Origin: Anaerolineae bacterium
Lineage (GTDB): Bacteria > Chloroflexota > Anaerolineae > UBA4142
DNA: 9,227 bases
Reading direction: 5' to 3'
Assembly (NCBI GenBank): GCA_026417715.1
Contig: JAOACU010000104.1
Coordinates: 1-9,227 of the forward strand
Position 1 is the stretch's first letter; every line of letters starts with the position of its first letter. Shown here piece by piece: positions 4,313 to 9,227 of this stretch. Made by a program: the position numbers and the translations under genes. Under the pieces are notes generated by a model. The model saw only the letters and a list, made by a program, of their open reading frames with translations, was not told the origin of the DNA and did no database searches.

Positions 4313-5623
4313 ATGAGAACAATCTTTCGAGTTACCGCTCTGGGGTTGCTTGTGTTAGCGTTCGCGTTGCCGATGGTTGCACGCGCCCAAGGTAGCGCGC
4401 ACGTGAACGTGCTCACAGTCACCGGGGCGATTGATACGTGGGTCGAAGGATACATCAATCGGGGCATCAGTTTATCAGAGCAGGATGGCGCGCAAGCGGT
4501 GATCATTCTGCTGAATACGCCTGGCGGCGCGCTCAACGCTACGCAAAATATCACCACGCGCATCTTGAACGCGCGCGTGCCGGTCATTGTGTTTGTCTAT
4601 CCACAAGGCGCGTGGGCGGGTTCGGCGGGAACGTTCATCACGATCGCCGCGCACATCGCTGCAATGGCGCCCACCACGACGATTGGCGCGGCGCATCCAG
4701 TCTCGAGTGGTGGGCATAGTCTCGAAGGCGACGAGCGCGACAAGATCGTCAACTTTTCGGCGGCGATCATCCAGAACTTGGAAAAACAACGTGGACGGCA
4801 TACCGAATGGGTCGCCAAAGCCGTGCGCGAAAGCGCATCGGCAACAGCGCAAGAAGCCCTCGAGTTGAACGTGATTGACTTGATTGCCAACGACCCCAAC
4901 GATTTGTTGAACAAGATAGACGGCAAGACGATCAAGACAGTCGCGGGCGAATTGACCTTGAAGACACAACGCGCTGGACTAGTCTATGTGGATATGAACA
5001 TCGCCGAATTGATTCTGCACACGATGGTTGATCCCAACATCGCCTTGATTCTCCTGCAACTCGGCTTGCTTGCGCTCGTCGTCGAATTGTACAATCCTGG
5101 CGCAACGTTCCCCGCCGTCTTTGGTGCCATTTGCTTGGTGCTGGCGTTCGTCGCGCTGGGCAATTTGCCGGTCAACTGGGGTGGTGTTATCCTGATTGTG
5201 ATGGCGGTGATCGCGTTCATCATAGATGTCAACGTCAACAGTATCGCGCTTACGATCGGCGCGCTGGTGATGTTCGTGCTCGGCGCGCTGATGCTCTTTA
5301 CGCCGTTCACGCCTCAACCGCCCACAATGCCCACCGTCTCGGTTTCGCCTTGGGTGGTGCTCGTCACAGGCGGCGCGATGCTCGCGTTCTTTGTGTTCAT
5401 CATCGGTGCGGCGGTGCGCGGCTATCGTTACCCGGTGATCAGCGGTAGCGAAGCACTGGTCGGCGTGACGGGCGTGGCAGTGACCGATTTGGCACCCAGC
5501 GGTATCGCGCGTGTCAAGAGCGAAGAATGGATGGCTGACGCAATCGAAGGCGAGATTCGGCAAGGTGAAGCAATCAAGGTTGTTCGAGTGGACGGATTAC
5601 GCCTCAAGGTGGTCAAAAAGTAG
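4313..5623 (+). CDS. nfeD: NfeD-type membrane-bound serine protease (ClpP class, long form)
   Basis: Long NfeD proteins combine a ClpP-like serine protease with a membrane domain and an OB-fold that binds stomatin/slipin partners. In archaea the homologue cleaves the stomatin C-terminus, and the pair is linked to membrane quality control. The 436-residue product starts with a signal-like segment (about 1-26, ending ARAQG). A ClpP-like domain follows, with LNTPGG (67-72), the Ser104 nucleophile in WAGSAGTF and Lys144 in DERDKIVNF. The 40-residue Ser-Lys spacing matches the known dyad (Ser97/Lys138 of PH1510). Five hydrophobic segments span about 242-368 and the NfeD OB-fold covers about 378-436 (GVTGVAVTDLAPSG). 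It is followed 63 nt later by a slipin gene, the canonical arrangement. No promoter was seen in the repeat array upstream. Confidence 0.93.
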   Translation: MRTIFRVTALGLLVLAFALPMVARAQGSAHVNVLTVTGAIDTWVEGYINRGISLSEQDGAQAVIILLNTPGGALNATQNITTRILNARVPVIVFVYPQGAWAGSAGTFITIAAHIAAMAPTTTIGAAHPVSSGGHSLEGDERDKIVNFSAAIIQNLEKQRGRHTEWVAKAVRESASATAQEALELNVIDLIANDPNDLLNKIDGKTIKTVAGELTLKTQRAGLVYVDMNIAELILHTMVDPNIALILLQLGLLALVVELYNPGATFPAVFGAICLVLAFVALGNLPVNWGGVILIVMAVIAFIIDVNVNSIALTIGALVMFVLGALMLFTPFTPQPPTMPTVSVSPWVVLVTGGAMLAFFVFIIGAAVRGYRYPVISGSEALVGVTGVAVTDLAPSGIARVKSEEWMADAIEGEIRQGEAIKVVRVDGLRLKVVKK

Positions 5624-5686
5624 ATACGATTGCGGAAGGTGAGTGTCTTACCGATAGACAAACCTTACCGCGCTCAAGGAGGATGA

Positions 5687-6577
5687 ATGATGCAACAATT
5701 AACCTTTCTAACGTGCGTCGTCTTTTTCTTTATCGCCTTTGCGGTGCTACTGCTCTCGATGGCGATCAAGATCGTGCGCGAGTATCAACGCTTGGTTGTG
5801 TTTCGGCTGGGCAAGTGCGTTGGTGCGCGCGGTCCGGGCTTGGTCTTTTTGATCCCGTTCATCGAAACCACCACGTGGGTAGATTTGCGCGAAAACTTTT
5901 TGGAGGTGCCCGCGCAAACGACCATCACCAAAGACAACGCGCCTATCTCGGTAGATTTTCTGATCTACTGGAAAGTGGTTGACCCAGTGGCAAGCGTCGT
6001 TCAGGTGCAAAACTTTGCTGGCGCATCGCAAGGCATCGCGACGACCACCTTGCGCGCGGTCATCGGCGATATTTTGCTGGACGATGTGCTGGCACAACGC
6101 GAACGCATCAACACCTCGCTGCGCACGAAACTCGACGAAGTGACCGAGCGGTGGGGCATCAAGGTCACCGCCGTCGAAATTCGCGAAATCTTGCCGCCGC
6201 GCGATGTGCAAGAAGCGATGACGCGGCAAATGTCGGCAGAACGCTCGCGCCGTGCCGTCGTCACCGAAGCCGAAGGGAAGAAGCAAGCCGCCATTGCCGT
6301 TGCGGAAGGTGAAAAGCAAGCCGCCATCTTGCGCGCCGAAGGCGAGCGGCAAGCGCGCATCCTGCAAGCCGAAGGTTATGCCCAAGCGTTGCAAACAATC
6401 TTTAATGCCGCCAAAGGGATTGACGCCAAGACAATGTCGTTGCAATACCTCGAAACGCTCAAGGCGTTGGGTGCCAGCCCCGCCACCAAGTTCGTCTTCC
6501 CCGCCGAGTTCACCAACTTGCTCAAACCGTTCATCGGGTACGCGGCGGAAACAACGGAGAGCAAATCAGCGGGTTAA
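5687..6577 (+). CDS. SPFH-domain protein, slipin/stomatin family
   Basis: Slipins are membrane-anchored SPFH proteins that oligomerise into microdomains and partner with NfeD. The 296-residue product has an N-terminal transmembrane segment (about 6-26) and an SPFH domain (about 30-190) with YQRLVVFRLG, GPGLVFLIPFIE and the late VEIREILPPRDVQEAM. A coiled coil (about 183-240) contains three 11-residue repeats starting AEG (196-228, AEGxxQAxIxx type). The last stretch (270-296) includes the hydrophobic FPAEFTNLLKPF region where archaeal stomatin is cut by NfeD. AAGGAGG at 5676-5682 serves two adjacent ATG codons. The one at 5690 has the more usual spacing, so the protein may be one residue shorter. 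It probably shares a transcript with nfeD. No clear terminator follows it. Confidence 0.93.
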   Translation: MMQQLTFLTCVVFFFIAFAVLLLSMAIKIVREYQRLVVFRLGKCVGARGPGLVFLIPFIETTTWVDLRENFLEVPAQTTITKDNAPISVDFLIYWKVVDPVASVVQVQNFAGASQGIATTTLRAVIGDILLDDVLAQRERINTSLRTKLDEVTERWGIKVTAVEIREILPPRDVQEAMTRQMSAERSRRAVVTEAEGKKQAAIAVAEGEKQAAILRAEGERQARILQAEGYAQALQTIFNAAKGIDAKTMSLQYLETLKALGASPATKFVFPAEFTNLLKPFIGYAAETTESKSAG

Positions 6578-6608
6578 AAAAATTTAACTCAAGACACGCG
6601 AAAATCTA

Positions 6609-6638
6609 TTGACTTGACAGCACCTTTTGTGTGATAAT
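6609..6638 (+). promoter_or_regulatory. Sigma70-type promoter for the cold-shock leader
   Basis: TTGACT (6609-6614), an 18-bp spacer and GATAAT (6633-6638) with TGT just before it, an extended -10 feature. A second hexamer, TTGACA at 6614-6619, is too close to the -10 box. Transcription would start near 6643-6647, at the first hairpin of the leader. Confidence 0.65.
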
Positions 6639-6642
6639 GTCA

Positions 6643-6724
6643 GCGCAAGGAACGAGGTTCTGCGCGACTGGTGATGGGGAAAAAGTCGCCAAGGCAAGAA
6701 CGGTCAGTGCCTTGGCGACTTTTT
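6643..6724 (+). ncRNA. Structured leader ending in an intrinsic terminator (attenuator or small RNA) upstream of csp
   Basis: A transcript from the promoter at 6609-6638 would begin with a hairpin (GCGCA 6643-6647 with TGCGC 6661-6665 and GAAC 6650-6653 with GTTC 6657-6660). It would then reach a very strong terminator: a perfect 17-bp stem, 6680-6696 with 6708-6724, whose right arm ends in five T. No second promoter is evident between it and the csp gene, so csp probably depends on read-through or on a cold-sensitive structure. Alternatively this is a free RNA of about 80 nt. It matches no RNA family I can name. Confidence 0.55.
6680..6724 (+). terminator. Intrinsic terminator within the csp leader
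   Basis: AAAAAGTCGCCAAGGCA (6680-6696) pairs perfectly with 6708-6724, with an 11-nt loop. The T-tract is the end of the right arm. The A-run on the left arm gives a T-tract on the minus strand too. Confidence 0.8.
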
Positions 6725-6732
6725 AGTTCGCG

Positions 6733-6775
6733 CAATCTTGTTCCGCGCTGCCAGCGTTTTGCGCGGGACAGATTG
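6733..6775 (+). other. Second leader hairpin before the csp ribosome binding site
   Basis: CAATCTTGTTCCGCGC (6733-6748) pairs imperfectly with GCGCGGGACAGATTG (6761-6775) around a 12-nt loop, with one bulge and a G-T pair or mismatch in the middle. It lies 11 nt upstream of the GGGGG ribosome binding site. With the terminator hairpin before it, the whole csp 5' region is strongly structured, as is typical for cold-shock mRNAs. Confidence 0.45.
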
Positions 6776-6798
6776 GTCGTATTCAAAGGGGGAACGTT

Positions 6799-7011
6799 AT
6801 GAAGAATCGGATTACAGGCACGGTCAAGTGGTTCAGCAACACCAAGGGCTATGGCTTTATCGCGCGCGAGGGCGGTAAAGATGTGTTCGTCCACTATTCG
6901 GCGATTCAGATGGACGGCTACAAGACGTTGAACGAAGGCGACAAGGTCGAATTTGTCATCGAAGAGAGTCCCAAGGGACCACAAGCCGCAAATGTCGTTC
7001 GCGTGTCCTAA
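6799..7011 (+). CDS. csp: Cold-shock domain protein (CspA family)
   Basis: CspA-type proteins are small single-domain nucleic-acid chaperones that melt RNA structure at low temperature or act constitutively. The 70-residue product is a standard-length cold-shock domain. It has GTVKWFSNTKGYGFI (7-21) containing RNP1, KGYGFI (16-21), then RNP2, VFVHY (29-33), and the C-terminal GPQAANV strand. GGGGG lies about six bases upstream of the ATG. Its 5' leader is unusually long (about 155 nt) and structured, with an internal terminator, which suggests transcript-level control. A strong terminator follows at 7039-7084, so it is monocistronic. Confidence 0.97.
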   Translation: MKNRITGTVKWFSNTKGYGFIAREGGKDVFVHYSAIQMDGYKTLNEGDKVEFVIEESPKGPQAANVVRVS

Positions 7012-7038
7012 ATTCCTTTTCACTTTTAGGCACTGCAT

Positions 7039-7084
7039 AAAACAAACAGCCATTAGCACCCCATCGCTAATGGCTGTTTGTTTT
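7039..7084. terminator. Strong bidirectional intrinsic terminator after csp
   Basis: A perfect 19-bp stem (7039-7057 with 7066-7084, 8-nt loop). The right arm ends in GTTTGTTTT and the left arm starts with AAAACAAAC, so it can terminate on either strand. It starts 28 bp after the csp stop codon. Confidence 0.9.
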
Positions 7085-7090
7085 GCGGGA

Positions 7091-7178
7091 CGCTCTTGTA
7101 GAAAAATGTTTAGACCTCACAGGTCTCCAAGACCTGTGAGGTCTAAATCAAACCGTTACCGTTTTCTACCCTTGAGCG
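7091..7178 (-). repeat. Palindromic MITE-like repeat, copy 2 (inverted relative to copy 1)
   Basis: The inner palindrome is perfect here: 16-bp arms 7111-7126 and 7130-7145 with a 3-base loop. The outer ends, 7091-7106 and 7163-7178, match imperfectly (CGCTCTTG-TAGAAA against CGCTCAAGGGTAGAAA on the other strand). Its reverse complement aligns along its length with 1047-1136, including GGGTAGAAAACGGTAA and the inner palindrome. It separates the csp terminator from the recF promoter. Confidence 0.75.
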
Positions 7179-7206
7179 TTGCGAGATTTTCAACGCGAGA
7201 CTGCCT

Positions 7207-7234
7207 TTGATTTTCGTCGCGTTCGTGTTAAAAT
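7207..7234 (+). promoter_or_regulatory. Possible promoter of recF
   Basis: TTGATT (7207-7212), a 16-bp spacer and TAAAAT (7229-7234). Transcription would start near 7241, leaving a leader of about 16 nt that still includes the GGAG/AAGGA ribosome binding site of recF. The hexamers are imperfect. Confidence 0.45.
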
Positions 7235-7256
7235 GGAATGCGTTGGAGAAGGATGA

Positions 7257-8486
7257 ATGTATCTCACGCGCCTCGTGCTGACGAATTTTCGCAACTATGC
7301 GCATCTTGAACTCGATCTGACGCCGGGCATTACCGTGATTCAAGGTAACAACGCCTGCGGCAAAACGAGTTTGCTAGAGGCGATTTTTTATCTTGCCACA
7401 TCGCGTTCTCCGCACGCCAGCGCCGATCGCGAACTAATTCGCTGGGGCGCACACAGCGAACCACTCCCGTTCGCGCGCGTGGAAGCACACGTCGAGCGGA
7501 GCAACGGTGCGCGTAGCCACATCGAAATTGTGCTGATGGCGATGGAAGACAAAGCGCGCGCCAGCGGGTCGAACGCCGCGCGCGCCACGAATGGACGAAT
7601 CATCAAACGAATCAAAGTCAATGGCGCTAGCAAACGCGCGATGGATTTACTCGGTGAACTGAATGTGGTCTTGTTTCTTCCCAAAGACCTTGATATGGTA
7701 TTTGGCTCTCCCAGTCATCGGCGTCGCTATCTCGATATAACGCTCGTGCAAATTGATCCGCGCTATGGGCGCGCGCTTGCCAAGTACAATCAAATCGTCG
7801 AGCAACGCAATGGCTTGTTGCGCGAATTTCGCGAGCGCGCGTATCAACCCAATGAACTTGCCATTTGGGACCGCCAATTGATCGAAGAGGGTACGTATCT
7901 CATCGCGCGTCGCGCCGAAACCATCGCGCGTTACAATCAACTCGTCGCCGAGACTCATACGCATCTCACCGAGCACGCCGAACAATTGCAACTGGTCTAT
8001 CAACCCAGTGTCACTTTTGACGCGACAACGCCCGCCGAGACGCGTCACGCGGAAATTGCGCGCAACTTTGCGCAACAGTTGGACGCTTTGCGCACGCGCG
8101 AATTGAGCGCGGGAATGACACTCATTGGACCCCATCGTGACGATGTGCGCTTTTGGGTCACGCGCAACTCGGCATCCGTCGAGAGTGACACAACGCCGAT
8201 GGATGCCACCATCTACGCCTCGCGCGGACAAGGACGTACGATCGCACTTGCGCTCAGGTTAGCCGAAGTGCGCTTGATGCGCGCGGAGACCGGCGAAGAC
8301 CCTGTGCTCTTGCTCGACGATGTGATGTCCGAACTCGATGCTGCACGCCGCGCCGCACTCGCCCAAGCCCTGCAGGATGCTTCGCAAGCCATCATCACCA
8401 CCACCGACTTTGATGATTTCTCCGCCGAGTTTTTGGAGAACGCGCGCGTGTGGCGTGTCTGCGATGGAATGATCGAGCGCGGTTAG
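7257..8486 (+). CDS. recF: DNA replication and repair protein RecF
   Basis: RecF is an SMC-like ABC ATPase that, with RecO and RecR, loads RecA at single-strand gaps. The 409-residue product starts with the typical MYLTRLVLTNFRNY. It has Walker A GNNACGKT (30-37), the LPKDLDMVFGSPSHRRRYLD block (141-160), GPHRDDV (291-297), an ABC signature reading SRGQGR (322-327) where SQGQQR is common, Walker B VLLLDD (350-355) and the SELD D-loop (358-361). It is somewhat longer than many RecF proteins, partly through a polar insertion at about 98-116. The ATG at 7257 follows GGAGAAGGA. It is not beside dnaA-dnaN here. The next gene starts four bases after its stop, so they are probably co-transcribed. 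Confidence 0.96.
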   Translation: MYLTRLVLTNFRNYAHLELDLTPGITVIQGNNACGKTSLLEAIFYLATSRSPHASADRELIRWGAHSEPLPFARVEAHVERSNGARSHIEIVLMAMEDKARASGSNAARATNGRIIKRIKVNGASKRAMDLLGELNVVLFLPKDLDMVFGSPSHRRRYLDITLVQIDPRYGRALAKYNQIVEQRNGLLREFRERAYQPNELAIWDRQLIEEGTYLIARRAETIARYNQLVAETHTHLTEHAEQLQLVYQPSVTFDATTPAETRHAEIARNFAQQLDALRTRELSAGMTLIGPHRDDVRFWVTRNSASVESDTTPMDATIYASRGQGRTIALALRLAEVRLMRAETGEDPVLLLDDVMSELDAARRAALAQALQDASQAIITTTDFDDFSAEFLENARVWRVCDGMIERG

Positions 8487-8490
8487 AGCA

Positions 8491-9227
8491 ATGGCTTACT
8501 CCGAGTCCTACTTTATCGCGCGCGAAGCGTGGCGCGATTGGCGCATCGAAGCGCGCGAGTTGATGCGCTTGGCGCGCGTGACGCGCGGCGCGCGCGTGCT
8601 CGAAATCGGTTGTGGTAGCGGTGGCTTGCTCCGAATGATTGTTGCGCGCGGCGCGCGCGCGGTGGGTGTGGACACATCGGCGCGCGCGTTGCAACTGGCG
8701 CGTGCGCGCGTGCCGTCCGCGCTTGCTGTGCACATCGCACCTGACGCGCGTCTCCCTTTTCGCGACAGCGCGTTCGATGCGATTCTCGCGCAACACGTCA
8801 TCGAACATTTGCCCGCTGTGGATGCCGCGCTGCGCGAGTGGGCGCGCGTGCTCAAACCGAATGGAAGACTCGCCGTTGCTACGCCCAACGCGCGCTATCC
8901 CGACCCCGCGCATTTTGCCGACGCTGAACACACGCGCGTCTTTACGCCCGATGAGTTGCGTGACGCGATCACGCGCGCGGGATTCGTGGTGGACGAGTGT
9001 TTTACAATTTTTCCGTTTTTGGGGCGTGTGCGCGCCTTGCGCGCGTTGGGCGTGATTGCGTACCGCGCGTTTCGACGTGTGCCGTACTTTGCCACGCGCG
9101 GGCGGACGATTGTGGTGGGGGCACAGGTTCGATACGGGGGAATGACACAGGGCTGGTGCAAAGTCGGAGTTGGCGACTCGAAGTCGCCGCGACAACGACC
9201 CCAAGCCCGCCTTCGCGGGCTAAATTA
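8491..9227 (+). CDS. Class I SAM-dependent methyltransferase (open to window end)
   Basis: The frame has no stop before the window ends, giving at least 245 residues. It shows a Methyltransf_11-type Rossmann fold: motif I VLEIGCGSG (36-44), the acidic residue after beta 2 (Asp61), LPFRDSAFDAILAQHVIEHL (88-107) and the VLKPNGRLAVATPN strand (120-133). The substrate cannot be told from sequence; small molecules, quinone precursors or lipids are all possible. It begins four bases after the recF stop, so translational coupling is likely. After about residue 216 the sequence loses domain character and the DNA holds two hairpins (9172-9188 and 9204-9221), so the last 25-30 residues may be read-through into repeat sequence. 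The last two bases, TA, are in frame and could begin a stop codon. Confidence 0.88.
   Translation, partial: MAYSESYFIAREAWRDWRIEARELMRLARVTRGARVLEIGCGSGGLLRMIVARGARAVGVDTSARALQLARARVPSALAVHIAPDARLPFRDSAFDAILAQHVIEHLPAVDAALREWARVLKPNGRLAVATPNARYPDPAHFADAEHTRVFTPDELRDAITRAGFVVDECFTIFPFLGRVRALRALGVIAYRAFRRVPYFATRGRTIVVGAQVRYGGMTQGWCKVGVGDSKSPRQRPQARLRGLN
9172..9188. repeat. Short palindrome at the end of the methyltransferase frame
   Basis: GGCGACT (9172-9178), a CGA loop and AGTCGCC (9182-9188) form a perfect 7-bp stem. Together with the next hairpin it looks like extragenic sequence although it lies inside the open frame. Confidence 0.55.
9204..9221 (+). terminator. GC-rich hairpin near the window end, possible terminator
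   Basis: AGCCCGC (9204-9210), a CTTC loop and GCGGGCT (9215-9221) form a perfect 7-bp stem followed by AAATTA. The T-tract is poor and the window ends six bases later, so termination cannot be judged. Confidence 0.35.

Noticed and set aside
4979..5563. 194-residue minus-strand frame inside nfeD
   Set aside because: His/Asp/Arg-rich shadow of the hydrophobic nfeD coding strand, with no motifs.
6670..6707. Fluoride-riboswitch-like GGTGATGG in the csp leader
   Set aside because: The downstream pairing and loop length do not fit the crcB motif, and the paired segment belongs to the terminator stem.
8395..9204. 269-residue minus-strand frame opposite the methyltransferase
   Set aside because: A mirror frame produced by GCGCGC-rich codons, Arg/His/Ala-rich. 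The plus strand carries clear methyltransferase motifs.

Overview
The window looks like a chromosomal segment of a free-living bacterium, moderately GC-rich with very frequent Arg CGC and Ala GCG codons and many GCGCGC runs. Gene content (GlpC, a Tat operon with zinc-ribbon TatA proteins, NfeD plus slipin, CspA-type protein, RecF, a ydaO-type riboswitch) and the abundant small palindromic repeats suggest Chloroflexota, perhaps Anaerolineae. That assignment is inference from style, not proof. No prophage, integrase, transposase, CRISPR array, rRNA or tRNA is visible.

Layout. Bases 1-544 hold the 3' end of glpC on the + strand. Bases 545-906 hold a non-coding unit on the - strand: a near-consensus sigma70 promoter, a c-di-AMP (ydaO-type) riboswitch, a terminator and two further hairpins that end exactly at the glpC stop. 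No - strand gene follows, so the riboswitch appears orphaned or controls a small RNA. Bases 907-1328 are gene-poor and carry the first copy of a roughly 90-bp palindromic repeat. Bases 1329-2741 (- strand) are a Tat translocase operon, tatA2-tatA1-tatC, in which both TatA-like proteins end in a four-cysteine zinc ribbon. A divergent control region (2742-2863) has two good promoters and three GCAATTGC-like palindromes. It also drives a membrane-anchored TPR protein (2864-4162), apparently from a leaderless or nearly leaderless mRNA.

Bases 4165-4303 are about twenty tandem heptamers that run into the ribosome binding site of nfeD. nfeD (ClpP-class membrane protease, 4313-5623) and a slipin/stomatin gene (5687-6577) form the classic membrane-quality-control pair. 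Next comes a cold-shock protein gene (6799-7011) with its own promoter, a 5' leader containing a strong intrinsic terminator (likely an attenuator or separate small RNA), and a strong bidirectional terminator after it. The second copy of the palindromic repeat, inverted relative to the first, lies at 7091-7178. recF (7257-8486) and a class I SAM-dependent methyltransferase (8491 to the window end) form a tightly spaced pair.

The most promising unexplained structure is the c-di-AMP riboswitch unit with no downstream gene. Next are the duplicated TatA zinc-ribbon proteins, the terminator-containing cold-shock leader and the heptamer array.
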